A stretch of 64,000 nucleotides of DNA. It comes from Seriola aureovittata. Lineage: Eukaryota > Chordata > Actinopteri > Carangiformes > Carangidae. The notes beneath the pieces are model-generated. The model was not told the origin of the DNA. It was given only the letters and a program-made list of their open reading frames with translations, and made no database searches. The stretch is taken from assembly GCF_021018895.1 (NCBI RefSeq), contig NC_079381.1, positions 12,153,001 to 12,217,000 of the forward strand. Reading direction: 5' to 3'. Below are positions 27,431 to 40,544 of the stretch, in pieces (positions within the stretch are counted from its first letter, which is position 1; every line of letters begins with the position of its first letter). The position numbers and the translations under genes are program-made.

Positions 27431-29971
27431 CGCACACTTTACTAGACCCAGGATTCAGGTTGAACATCACATCTGATCATGTTTAACTATCACTGAGTTC
27501 TTACTGAAACTTTCCCTCACATCAGTACGATCTGTAATGATGCCGTCTCATTACAGAGAGACATCACTGATAACAAGCAGCATCAAGACCTGAGTCTGTC
27601 TCCAACGACAACAACAACAGTGGGCCTCAGACTCTCCTCTTTCACAGAACCACAGTCTCATCGTTCATGTGAGATGGCTGACTCGACTTGACAGTGAAAT
27701 AGTTCAGTTAATCACAGTCGTCTCGGTTTGCTCCAGTACCCAGAGGACAGAGCCGTTTACCATAGATATTTGTGCTGCAAGTTGAGGGGAGGTCCAGCGG
27801 CGATAACATGCAGGAGTCGTATTCGCTTTGCAGTGACATTGTTAGTCCTCTGCAGACAACTAGTCAGTCACACTGGCCTACTTTCCTGTGATATTGAACT
27901 ACTGAACTGTTCAAAGATTGAATACAACGTGGCCTAACCAGTCCTCATCATATTACATTACCAGTCATTAATCTTAATAATTAAATGTAAACATATTGAT
28001 TTTAAATTAGTTTTTTTTTTTGTTGTTGTTGCCAGAAACAATTTCCTTACATTCTTCCTCACACCTACACAAGGGAGCAGTTTGGGATTGTGTGCTCCTG
28101 CTGAACATCTGAAGGACTAAAAATAAACAGACTCTCTGCTAAAATGCTAATTTTAGGATTAAAAGTCTGTTCAAATACATTTTTTTCAAACATTTTGTTT
28201 GAAATCAGGAAAGCAGGCAAAAGGAAGAGAGTATTCTTCTGACTTTAAATAGCACATCATAGCATTTGAGAAATTTTTACATATTTATGATCTGAATGTA
28301 CTTTAAATGGTATTACTGTTGTAATGTTATTGATGTGTTTACTATTTGTTGCCATGCCAAAGATGTTGTTATTGTACCATTGTGATGATAAAGAGGATTA
28401 CATCCTCGTGGTCATCTGCAACAGATGTTTAGGTTGTTTACATATTATGGCCAGGCAGCAGAACAACAGTCTGACTGCCATGAAAAGCTCCAAACACTGT
28501 CTTGAATTTTCTGAACACGATTTTCAGTCTACTCTAAATTCACTACACAACATCAGGGCTATGGCAGATATCAGTAAATTGTGGTGGTTGTATCCTAGCA
28601 ACATTTATTATAACTGATAACTTGAATAGCTGATTTCATCTTTATTCACTTTGGTTTCTAATTCTCTGATTGAATGTCATCAGCACTCTCCAGTGGTTAA
28701 ATATTTCATGTGCAGTTTCCAGATCTTTTGTAATTACTTTTTTCACTTGGTAACAGTCTTTATACTTGGTATAGTGATTATTATTATAATTATTATTATC
28801 ATTCTGCTACCTGTGTGGAATTTTTTTTTTGTTTCAAGCTTGATGTGTATACAACCGGGAGCATTATGTATGAATATGGTAACACTTTGAATTAACTAAA
28901 CTGATGTGAAAATGTATTTACTCTGAGCAGTGCCAGCGGAGCATCTCTGCAGTGCAGCTGCCCTAGTTACAGAGCAGCTGAGTAACTGTGAGAGCCTGTG
29001 GTTGGCCCAGGCAGACAGAGGGGGAGTTTTTTAATGGTTGACTGAATTATGGAGTGTCGGCTGTGCTGAGGGCCACATGCAGACAGCACAGTAGGACTTA
29101 GACTGGAGGACCAGTGGTTTAAAGTGAGGCAGCAGACTCTGACAGGAGTGGCCTGCAGTTGCGCTTTATGGTTTGTTTGTTTTTTTGTTTTTTTTAAATC
29201 TTTTTCTGCTCTGTTGGGATGCTCTTACACCAGAACTAAAGATGCATTTTTGTTACTAACCACAAAAGTCTGTAATTGGGTCCCTGAGGCAATGATCCTG
29301 CTTTAGCTACAGCTAGAGAAACAACTGGATCATTTTGACACCTACACAGGCAAAACAGAAAAACCCAGGAGCAGTCTCACAGGGAGATCAACATAAACAC
29401 TTCAAATACAGACAGCAAAGACCAATAGACGATTTATACAGTTAACATTTACATGCAGCATTAAAATATGTCTCCATGGTCTGCACAAAATTTAAAATGA
29501 TTTCACTCAAATTTATCCAATCGGACATAATGCCACCCCCCCCCTCAGAGCCTCACACAGAGTTTACACCTAAACTTTAATCTTACTGTCCTAAGACTTC
29601 CTAATAAAATGAGCAGTTTTGCACTGCTGTTACTGTCTGATTAGCCTCAGGAAGTGTGGTGAGGATCCACAAAACATTTCTACTGCATTTATGTAATGCA
29701 TTTTTAATTCTCATTAGTATATTCTCATGGAACAAGCTCAATGCATTTTTCATCACCTTCGACAACCAAACTGTATTCTGCCTGAATACGCAGTAGTGGT
29801 AGAGATTGACTGTTCCATGTACTCTATTTTCTGCACATATAGTCTACTGTTCTACTCCTGTATGCATCCTCTGGCCTAGTTGTGAATATGTTCGTGCACC
29901 ACTAAAACCACATTCAAAGCAGATTTCAAAGCACGCTTAAAAAATGATTCTATTCTGTTGTGTCCTTTCAG
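27431..29971 (+). other. rusc2: Probable rusc2 5' intron, no other gene
   Basis: This lies between the putative promoter patch and the first coding exon acceptor (TGTCCTTTCAG, ending at 29971). Open frames are short and not recognised. Homopolymer T tracts and a short ATT-rich stretch near 28770-28800 are the only structure noticed. Confidence 0.4.
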
Positions 29972-30026
29972 GGTTTAATTGTAGGAACATGGCGACAGTT
30001 TCCATGGTCCAACTTCATCCAGCAGT

Positions 30027-31837
30027 ATGATTGGAGCATCCAGTCTCTCAGGGGACACCCTGATAGCATGCCACTTCCCTGTGGTGCAGCTTCCCACATG
30101 GCAACTTCCTGTCCAGGCCCTGTGCAGCTCGGCCAAGAGGCCCGGCCGTCTGTGCTCAGTAGGCTTGACCCGAGCTGTCTCCCTCCCAGAGCAAGAATCG
30201 CTCAACCGAGAGCACGCCTTCACCGGTGGACGAAAACATTTTTCCAGCAGCTACAGTAGTCTCAATGAGGACCGAGCGGAGGAGGAGGGGGCCAGCGACA
30301 GCAGCGGGAGATACGACTCCACCTCGTCGCCAGAGGAGACGAGTTCCCATCTAAAGAAGGAAAGCTCTGGGGGAAAAGGAGGCAGTCTGCGCTCACACAA
30401 CTCATTCCTTCCCAATACAGAGCTAGATGAGGATGAGGAAGATGAAGATAGTGATGGAGATAATCTGCACAGATATCACGAGGACTCATCTTTTGTATTG
30501 CATGGAAATTCCAACTGGCCACTAAATAATGGTGCCAGAAATTACACAATGCCCCATGGCGACATCGACAGCGAATGGGGCAATGAAGGGACCGTGCTGG
30601 GTGCTGAGAGTAACCAGGAGTGGCTCTCTAACCAGCCTAACCAGCTGGACTCACCGCAGACTGAATGCCAGTGCTTTCATGTGAGCAGATCTGGCATCAC
30701 GATGATGGCTTGTGGAGAGCCGGACTCAGACAGACTGAAGGATAACATGTCCTGCTGCATCCACGGCCAGCACAAATGTTCGCCAGAGTTGTTGTCCAAC
30801 AGTCACGCAGAGTATGTCAGCGACTCTTCCTGTAACAGTTCTGACGGCGTCCTGGTTAACTTCTGCACCATCTATAACAGGAGCAACAACCCTGCCACGC
30901 CCCACGACCTCAGCAGTCCTGCAGTCCACCCCTCTCAGTCATGTGAGGGATCCGTGTTCCTCAACCTCCAACCGGTTCCCCAGACTCCGACCGAGGACCT
31001 CCGGCAAGATGACATGACAGTTAACTCTTCCCCGAAAGAGGAGGTTGGCGTGAAGCCCTCTGCTTCCTGCTGGTCTCCCCAGGGCCTCGACTCGAACTGC
31101 AACCTTTACTCCCTGGAGCCGCTACCCCCGGGTCTCTCTTCTCTGGAAGTATCAGACCTGACTGCCTGCCTCCGAAGCCAGGCCACACTGGCCATGGGGA
31201 CCAACCAGAAGTACTACAAGCTTGTGACGTGTGATCTCTCCTCTCAGTCGCCCAGCCCAGCCTGGTCCAGTCTCACCAGCTGCCCCGAGGGTCAGAGCAG
31301 AATCAGCCCCTTCCCTCCCCCTGAACTCTTTAACCATCATAAGAAAGAAGGACAACACAAAGAAGTCAAGAAGGTAATTTGTGAATACAACAGCTTTTGT
31401 CATAGTAATGTATGTTAAACATCAACTTTTACAGTAAAATATTTTTAAGAAATAAATCTTGGAATTTGGTAATTCAGAATTTTTAAATGTAAATTTAAAA
31501 GGTTGGGAAAATTGTCTCACTTCTTAATCTAAATAAATCATTGAAGATTCAGTTGGATTATATGGAAAAGGCATTGTCATAAAGCTGAAAACAGAGCTGT
31601 TTTTCTTTGTTTATGAAAAACCGTGTTTTGTAGATACATGGGTTGTACAGGGCAGTGACTGTTTGCAAATATAAGACAGAGAACATGACAGGATTGCACT
31701 AACAGAGGCATTGTGTGTATGTATTATATTCTGACCTGCAAGCTTAGAACATCTCAGTACCACTTTCTGATCATTTAATTTAATTTAATTAAAGTTAAGT
31801 ATATTTAACTTACTTTTAATATATATATATATATATA

Positions 31838-31878
<41 letters not shown>

Positions 31879-34800
31879 ATATATGTTTGCTTAATTCTTA
31901 TTAATAGTTAATAAATCATGTAATATAGATAAGTTATAAGACCTTTATCTGGTGTTTGTCCTTGTTCAGCATGAGTCTTATTTTGTCTTAATTAATAAGT
32001 AATAATCAATAAGTTAATCAAGTAGATCCCCAATGGATCATTTGATCATTTACATTTTGGAAAACAGCTGCAGAATCCATTTATTAGAAATGTATTTACT
32101 CTTTCTATAGACTCGTTGGATTATTGTGACAAGCCTTTATTAGTTATTTAGTAAGTAATATTAGTATTACTTATAAGAAAGTGAGAAATCCATGAGTATT
32201 TATTCATGGTTTGAGACGTGGCTTATGATACATATATAAGCATTAGTAAATGATTGAAGCCATTAGTTTTAACAAACCCTTTATAAAGGGTTCCTTGTTA
32301 GAAAGAAAGTGAAAATAGAGTGATGAGTCGGTTAAGCACTTCTGTCTTTTCGTTTTCTATCGCTTTCAGGAGACCGAGGATCAACAGGAGGAGAAGAGGT
32401 TCTCCTCAGCACAGTGCAGCGCCGGGTTTGACAGCCCCCAGTTTCCGACCTATGATTACCAGGTTGCCACCACCTCCACTGACAAAGCCCTCTGCAGGAA
32501 GAAACATACAGACAGCATCCAGAACCTCTCCCACACTCCCTGTTCACAGTGCCCCAGCCAGTGTAGCCCACATAGCAGCAAATGCCAAGACACAAGTGCT
32601 ATGTTCACACAGCCATCTGTGATTCTGGACCAGGAGCACTGTAACACTGATGCTACTGAGAAGGGTAAGGCAACGGTGAAGAAATGTTTTTTCTCTGTTG
32701 CTAGGTTTTATTAGTAGGAGAAAAAGATATGCAAAGACACACTATCAGAAAAAAAGAAACAGTTTTGTAAGTAAATCTAACATCTGTTCGGTCTCTTCTT
32801 CTTATCCTCTACCTCCTTCTAGGTGCGTGTTCATTGGAAAATGTAGTGGTGCGCTACAGTAAGGCCCAGAGGCCGACCTCGCTGCCCATTCAGCCCTTCG
32901 TTCTGATTCCTGCAGACAAACCTCAGTCCCAGGCCCAGCACCTGGGCTGTCTTCTGGAGCAGTACATAAATCACAAGAGCAGCAAGTCCAGTAGCTCCCG
33001 GCCTGGCTTCAAGGGAAAGGGCAAAACCCGTCAGTGCTTTTCTAATCTTCAGCCCTCACCCATGGGCAGCCACTGCCCCATCTTCCTGGAAGGTCCCTCA
33101 AGCTCGGACACCTGCTCCACCTGCACACCGAGCCCAGAGTGCTTCAGCCGCAGACACACATGGAGCCAGTCCAGCAGAAACCAAGGACGCCAGAGTCCAT
33201 GTACATCAAAAAGCAGCCTGGATCCATCTCACAGCAGCATAAAGCCCAAACCGGTTCAGGTGCAAGATAAAACAAGCCCATACTCAGGCGAAACTCAGAC
33301 TACCAGTTTTGTAAATCTGATCTCAGGCCAAAATCAATCGCACCTTGTTAAAATTCCCACCTACCAGGACCTGATCAACCTCACCCCTGAGCAGAGCCAC
33401 GCCAAGCTTGAACCTGAAAGTCCCCATCAGTCCCAAAACCACACCTCCTACCATTCAATATTCTCTCATACACCACCAACTTTACCCCTAACCACTGATA
33501 CACATCACCCAAACCTGCAAGTCTCCTCATCTCCTCCCACAATCTTGCAACCAGAAAAGAAATGCCCACAGTTCAGAGCTACACCTGCAGCCGACTCCGG
33601 CTTTTTTCATGGTAGTTTTGCAGCTGCCCTCTCCTCTGTAGCTCCTCTCTCCTCTTTGAGTTCTCTGCTCTCCTTGGCTGCTTCTGGGCTGCATCCACAG
33701 CAAATGCAGGACTCTGCTGGGCTCAGTGGGAAGCATAGTCAGAGTCAGCACAGTGATTCTTTGATCCTGAGTGACAGGCCACCCACAGAGTTCTGCCTCT
33801 CCCCCGATACATCTTACGAGTCCCTGTCTATCAGCCATCTTCAGAGGAGAGGTGAGGGTCAACTAATGACCGACACACTATATCAGTTTGTATAAAACAT
33901 GGTGTGAAACACAGTATGTGACACACACGGGAATGTGAATGGAGTAAAAAGTGACTCAGTAGCAGTAACGGCTTAAGGATTCCTCCTTGATTGGATTGTC
34001 TATTCAGTGATGAGCCGCTGAGAGCGGCAATAAAATCTCTCTGTGCTGCAGCAGTGCCTTCAATACCCTGAAGGGGCTTCCTTTCAAACATGACCTATTT
34101 TTAACTCTCCCAACACAGGATTGGCTGAGCCTTCTGCTCTGTAGCCTATGTGAGTGCGACTGCAAGAGAATGAGAGGGAGAATGATGCAGTAGAAACAGT
34201 GCTAATGATTTATAACACTCCTAATCATTTTGTTTTAGTGCTGCCATATGGGCCTCTTGGTGCCAATGCAATTATATAAATGCGAACCTTTTGTGACGGT
34301 TAATCATCGATGGATGTATTTGCAGCAGCGGTGAAGAGTCAGTGTGGTGCAGCACTGCAGGCAGCGTCAACATGCATAAAGAATTTACCGTGACATTTGC
34401 AGAGGCTAGCCAGGATGAGATGAAGAGAGGAAGGCAGGGAGGAAAGCCATTCAGTGAGGGTCACCGTTGAAATGGAAAACTGACTCTTTCATCTTTAGTT
34501 CTCGTTCACATTTGCATTCCTGCAGTATGATGAGCCCTGAAGGCATTCTCTCATATGTATGTGCATTGACCCAGTTAGTGAGGAAAAACTAAAAAGGTAA
34601 ATTTTGTTGCACTGGAAACGGGTCAGACTATTCTACTACTATTCTTGCTGACTTTTCCTTTACGCTTATCGTAGAAAAATAAAAGTTTCAACTCTCTTGT
34701 TAGTGTCTTGTGTCAGCCAAAAGAATGCTTGAAGTACTAACTTCTAACTTCAGCTTGTCCCAACCTCTGTTGTCCAACGTCTCCAGGTTTGCTCAGGTCT

Positions 34801-37091
34801 GTGAGCAGGGCAGTGGATTTAATCATGGCTCATTTTGGCAGCAGCAGAGACCCTGAAGAAAAGGTATGAATTGGCAGAGCTAAGCACCTTGAGCTACAGT
34901 GTGTGTCACAATGGAAAAGTGCCAAACTGATATTACTTACATTCTAGGCCTGGAGTCAAATAACTTGTGTCAGCAGGAAATATACTGTATTATATTTATC
35001 TCCCTGTGGCACAGATGCGACTGGGTAACAGCTCCTGCAGTCCCACAATTGCCGGCCTGGTCCTGGAACATTTGTGTCCAACGATCCAGAATATTTTAGA
35101 AGACGGGCTTCGGGATCACAAACTGGATCTCATCATCGGGCAGCGCCGCAACCACTGCTGGACTTTGGTGGAAGTCTCGACTAGGATCGGTAAATTCAAC
35201 TATAAGATAATTGAATGATTCAATCTTTAATGCACTATTGGATCAGTTTGCCAAGCAGTGCTAGATGGCTTTGTCTCAATGGACAGGTGGGACAGTGTTG
35301 TTTGTAGTACGCTGTTTGCTGTGGGCTCTTTGATGGAGTGTCTTTGATGTCTGTCCAACCCCACGACAGGTCCGTCCACAAAGGTCCTCCACAGCCTGGT
35401 CACAAAAATCAGACAGTGTCCCCAGCTCACTAGCCACTGCATGAGACTGAGGGCTTTCATAATGGGCCTGCTTAAGTATGTACCAAAGTGATCTTATCTT
35501 TGGTGATATTAATGATGCTGAAGAATAGTAATGTCTTTGATGTCTGTACATAAACACCTTTGTATCTTTTTGATGGTTATTTGCTCTTTCAGCTTGAGAG
35601 CTTTGGAATTCTGGCTCAGTCACCTTCAGAGTCAGAAAGGTGAGTGCACCAAGTTTAATTTGTTTTTGCCATGCTAACTTTGGGCTCCGGGGAGGTAATG
35701 TTGGTCCACACTGAAATATCTCAGTGACTATTAACTATTCATGTTCCCCACAGGGTGAGGTGTACTTTGGTTAAGTTTATGTGCTCTGTGTTTAGTGCTA
35801 ATTAGCAAACGTTAGCATGCAAATTCTAAACTGAGATAATGAAATCAACATTTTTAATTTGACAATATGTATATATACGTATATATGTATGTATATATTT
35901 TTTTGCGGGGGGGTTGAAAGCTCTGAAAAAGTGGGTCTTCAGTCAAGAAATAAATTTTAGAATCAATGTGTTAACATTGTGACCTTGTGCATGCTGACAT
36001 TAGCATTTAGCCCAAGTACATATAAGAGTCTTGTTAAATATTTGTTAAAGCAAATCATTACATATGTTTAGATCTTTGTGTGTTCACACCCTTTACTGTC
36101 TCCACAGGTGTGGTAACAACATACTACCATTCTTGGGGGTTCCTGTCGATGTCACTGGGGCGGTGTCAGCCCTTGTTTCAGGAGCTGCTGCTTCTGCTGC
36201 AGCCGCTCTCTGTGTTGCCCTTTGACCTCAACTTGCTCCTTGAGCCTCGACTGTTACGGGACAGGCAGCTGTGTCCTGAGGAGCAGCGCGTCTCTCCACC
36301 TCCGCCATGCTCAGCCCTCCTAGTGACCAGCTGGCCACTACTGCAAGCCGACAGAAAGGTGGACAGCAGCCACAGCAGCCAGCAAACTAAGATTTCACAC
36401 CAGATAGGTCTGCGTTACCAAGAGTCACTCAGTCCTCTGAATTCAAGTTGCATCAAGCAGCAGTATGGAGGGATGCAGAGTAACAGGAGTCCATTGTTAG
36501 CTCCTATTCCAGAGTGGTGGCCAAAGGAGCCTGACCTTATGGATGGTGTAGTTGAAGGGGAGGACTGTAGCCAGAATTATGCAGACACTTGGTCTCAGAT
36601 AAGTATGGACAGCAGACAAGAAGAGAGGAGAAGAGATAAAGACACTGGGACCCCAAATGTGTCAACCTGTGTCCAGGCGGAGAGCCCTTGTCAGGGTGAA
36701 CTGCGCTGGGCCAAACTGTTTGGAGCAGCAGATACTTCCACCAGAGCAGAAACAGTTTCTCTGAGTCACACTGGAGCACAAACCAGAAGGTAAGAACCAG
36801 CCATGTGCAATGAAAACAAGCACAGCTTTTGTTATTTTGATGTTCACAGTAATTTAACCTCTGTTTTCTCCTTAATATTGGTCTGCTTGTTTCTGCTTTT
36901 TCTTCTTCATAAAGATTAATGAGAGAGTGACAATGTAACTCTGCACTAATGACCAGTATCTCTTTATGACTGGTTTCAGGCGACCATCACAGTGGCTTCA
37001 TTTGGATAAATCGCAGCTTGGACTCTTGGCTCAGTCCATAAAGTCAATGAAGCTAGTAGGAGCACAGACTGACAAAAACAAGGACTACTGA
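30027..37091 (+). CDS. rusc2: RUN and SH3 domain-containing protein 2 (iporin), SH3 not found
   Basis: Coding exons: 30027-31373, 32370-32664, 32823-33851, 34787-34863, 35015-35189, 35370-35475, 35593-35639, 36108-36789 and 36980-37091. They give 1289 codons plus stop with all phases consistent. RUSC2 (iporin) is a cytosolic adaptor that binds Rab1/GM130 and Rab35 and takes part in vesicle trafficking. Family blocks visible include the start [28 protein letters not shown] near residue 265, [32 protein letters not shown], and EFCLSPDTS before the RUN domain. The RUN domain (about residues 895-1070) has [35 protein letters not shown] and LEFWLSHL. The start is chosen by alignment of the first 21 residues with the human N-terminus. 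The last exon encodes the block [16 protein letters not shown] and then stops; the SH3 domain known at the human C-terminus is absent. The gene is convergent with cimip2b. Confidence 0.92.
31819..31884 (+). repeat. Compound (AT)n(GT)n(AT)n(GT)n microsatellite
   Basis: Alternating AT and GT blocks lie in the first intron between coding exons of rusc2. All of it is alternating purine-pyrimidine, and the AT blocks are self-complementary. Confidence 0.9.
32090..32300. repeat. AT-rich dispersed-repeat-like stretch with an 18-bp palindrome
   Basis: Text such as TTATTAGTTATTTAGTAAGT and a perfect palindrome AACCCTTTATAAAGGGTT (32275-32292) are reminiscent of AT-rich, foldback-type teleost repeats. 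A similar vocabulary recurs at 58500-58640. It sits inside a rusc2 intron, just upstream of the 32370 acceptor. No ends or target-site duplications could be defined. Confidence 0.35.
35690..36020 (-). repeat. Teleost interspersed repeat copy A, in a rusc2 intron
   Basis: The segment around 35788-35835 (TTTAGTGCTAATTAGCAAAC followed by GTTAGCATGC) is the reverse complement of text in copy B at 45990-46060, with scattered mismatches. Flanks CACTGAAATATCTCAGTGAC and GACATTAGCATTTAGCCCAA also belong to the same family. I recall this family as abundant in percomorph genomes. It has no coding capacity and an internal AT-rich insertion at about 35850-35910. Confidence 0.7.
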
Positions 37092-38740
37092 AGACTACAC
37101 CCTCTGTGGGTGGAGGACAGAGCCCATGTACTGTAATAATAAAAAAAGTCTTAACTGCATGATATACACTGCTGAACTGATCAAAAAGCACATAAAATAC
37201 AAGATTAACAGTTTTGGCAATGGCCCAGATTCATCAAGCTTAGCGTTGCACCAGCTATTCATAAATCCATTACTAAGTTTGCGAGTCCTTAAGTTCTTAT
37301 AAAACTATCAGCTAGTTTCAAACTAAATCACTAATCAGGTTGCACCATTAAACAGAAATGTCTCTTGACAACAGTAAAAACCTTAATGTGTAAGAAAACA
37401 CCTGTCGAAATCATTCAACTAAAAAATATATTGCCAAAGCATATATTAAACTTAAATTCTAATCCTCTGTAAATGATAGTTTTGCTTTTTTATTTTTTAA
37501 GATCTTCATTCAGAGAAATATGTTTCAGAATATCTGACCCTGCTAATCTAACAGAGGTTATCTAGCTAGTCATTTAGTTTGTCATGAGCATAAACTATAA
37601 CTAGCATGAACTATGTTCAGTTATTTCTGTGGAGATTACCTCATTATTAAACAACATTTTGATCCAGTGTCATGTCAGATATGTCCATCAAATTTTATAT
37701 CACCTGTGTGGTGCAACCTGTTTTAATTTAGCGATGTGTAAATCTTTACTTCGTTTACACTTAGCCTTCGTTATAAACTGTTTACTTTGAACTTTTGGTG
37801 CAACTGGCTCCTGGTTTTAAAATGTCTCTCAGTTGTTGTTTTACCCATGTACTTTTTTTTATTTGTGCTCATATTAGTTGTGAAATGAGGCTTCATGAAG
37901 ACTACCAGGAGCAGCTGGATTATTTCCACAGAGCTCTCTCCAGGAAATAGCTTGATGAATTACGACCAATGCCCCTTTTTGCAATCGCACTCTGGAATAA
38001 CTGTAAGTAGGGGCTTCTGTTACTCCCCTTTGTATTTCTTGTAGGCAAATATCAATCATAAAATGTGAATATTGACCTGCTGTAGACTGTTGGACATTCA
38101 CGTGGTGCAAAATGATCCATTTCTCATATGTCACTGTCAGTTTCTTCTTAGCTCTATCCTTAATCTCATTGATAGGTGAAAAAAAGAAAAGTCAAGCAAT
38201 ACACTGTTACTAGTGCCAAATATGCCACACACACCAGCCTCTTATAGTGCATTGTCAGTGATGATTTTATTTCCAGTAACTTGCCTTTTTGAGCAAATTC
38301 CTAGCATGGATTTACTGTAGGTGCATGAATGAACAAACAGTATATACAGTATAGGTGCTCCAGTCTTTATTAGATCTCTCTTCCTGTTAATGTTTTTATA
38401 GCTGTAGGGTAAGCTTGTGGACATTTTCTTGCACTGGAGTTTTAAATGTGTGGAAATGTATGGTTATACTGAGTAGTATGTCTTCCAGTGACGTTTGTTC
38501 AGTTGCACAAATATAAGCCATCTTGTGGCTGTTTCAGGTATTTAAATGTGTGTAAGGTATATTTTGATAGACTGGTAGTTTAATAAACAGAAGGAAAGAA
38601 TAGAAAATATGTTGTTGAATGGAGGATTTTTTTTAATGTACTACAATAATGTGAAGTCTGTGAAATTATAATACCCAGCATTACTTTCTCCTAAGCCTCT
38701 GAATGCTTCCTCTAATGCCCAGTGACAATCAAACCCTGTC

Positions 38741-38746
38741 AATAAA
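38741..38746 (+). terminator. rusc2: Candidate rusc2 poly(A) signal
   Basis: AATAAA lies 1.65 kb after the rusc2 stop and about 125 nt short of the opposing cimip2b poly(A) signal. An earlier AATAATAAAA context near 37135 is an alternative that would give a very short 3' UTR. I found no SH3-coding frame between 37092 and 38740. Confidence 0.45.
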
Positions 38747-38870
38747 GACGTAACATATTTACCTGTCTTCTTTCTGTATGCCAGCAGTGTACATATTTAT
38801 TTATGTTCCCATAGAAATGTGAAGACTTCCTGAGAAGTTATTAGGTTTGACTCATGCCAGTAATGATCAT

Positions 38871-38876
38871 TTTATT
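38871..38876 (-). terminator. cimip2b: cimip2b poly(A) signal
   Basis: TTTATT on the plus strand reads AATAAA on the minus strand, only 10 nt after the cimip2b stop codon (38888-38886). If used, the 3' UTR would be very short. Confidence 0.5.
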
Positions 38877-38885
38877 GAGATTGGT

Positions 38886-40469
38886 TTATGACTTTTCTCG
38901 AAGGGTCCTCTTGATGCCGCTCTTTTCCAGTGCATTCTGGGAAAGCTGACCAAAGGTATGTCCGTACATGAACTGGTATCCTGTGGGACGGTGAAGAGTT
39001 AGACATGCTTGATGTTTTCCCCTGGCGGAGTGATCAATTTAAGTTAAGTAACTTTTACAGTTTGTCTGATCACAAGGCTTCGTGGTGTGAAATGTGTTGC
39101 TTAGCTCTGACACAGACCTGGGATGTGTCCTGTGAATGATGGCACCACACCCCTGTTTGATGGATAGATAGTGGGCATGGGAGGTGTTGAACTGTCCTTC
39201 CTCCCTGCAGTGTCATGGGACGTTGGGTCACTCTGCTGCTGCTTCCCAAACTGGATCAGTGCCTGGTTGGTGGTGATGGGGTAACCTTTACCAATTAAGG
39301 AACGACATTTTGGCACATGCCCCGTAAATCCTGCGAAAAGACATCACTCTTTAAGCTGTTGGAGTATTTTAGGCATTTTTTTTATGCAAGAGTAGGCTAT
39401 ATATTGACCTTTATATTAACTGAAATGACCGTATAAGTAATGTGAAAGGGATTGCTAAGTAGTGAACCCACAGATAATTACCCAATGCACAGCCCTCAAC
39501 AGCTTTTCAGCCTCCTTTCGCTAATTGTTTTAGCTTTACAACCTGTACTGATAGATCAATACCGTTTTCAGATACCTATTTGGTCTTCCTGCTTGCAAAT
39601 ATACTGTCCCTCATAGTGTCATTTTTGACTGCTTAGAGAAATGTCTACTGCACACTACCAAATGACACACAGGCAAAGCTGGCCACCAGTGGACATAGCG
39701 GAGCTTTCAGCAGCCAAAGAGCCATATATTCCCTCAGGAGTTAGTGGAGACCAAAACAGAGCTCAAAGGAGGTTAATTATTGGATTTATGTTTGTCTGGT
39801 GGCCAGAAACACAACTACATATGAATGCTAATGTCACTCTTTATGGGTGTGTAATTAAGCAGCTGATGCTAATAAGTTTGCTATGTGATTTAAAATGTGA
39901 TGTCAGCGTTGTGTGGATTAAGGCCTACAGCATGTTAAACCTGCAGCAATGCAGTAAAACTACTGCATACATTTATTTCATGCTACAGGTACCAGCTGTA
40001 AAACTCTCCTGTCGGGTACCTGAGATAAAGTACTTGTGCGGGTTATCATCTTCCATGTGATATGGTTTTCCAGAGGGGACGAAGGGCTTCAAGGGCTTGT
40101 AGGAGATCACTTCATTGGTGATCGCTGTCAGGGGGAGGGTTGGTCTCTGGGCCAGAAGATGACATGAGACCGTTGAAACATGCATGGCTCAGAGATCATA
40201 TGATTGTTGTGATCATGTGACAATATTATATTTCCTCTCAGAGACATAACTGGTGAATCTGTGCTTGGTTGTACTAGAGAGCTGTCAAGTTCTGCCTTTT
40301 TTTTTCTTTTTTTTTAAAATTGGATTACATTACAGTGAACTGACAATGGAGCTCAACCATGGATAATTAAACAAGAGTGAACCTACTCTGAGGTGCCATG
40401 TCAACATCTATGTGTATGTGGGCAACAGAGTGAAAGAGAGTGGTAGAGCCATAGAATGTGTGTATATGG

Positions 40470-40544
<75 letters not shown>

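Noticed and set aside
32320..32622. 100-codon plus-strand frame [10 protein letters not shown]..
   Set aside because: It overlaps rusc2 coding exon 2 in the wrong frame; the frame that joins its neighbours at the correct phases is open across 32370-32664.
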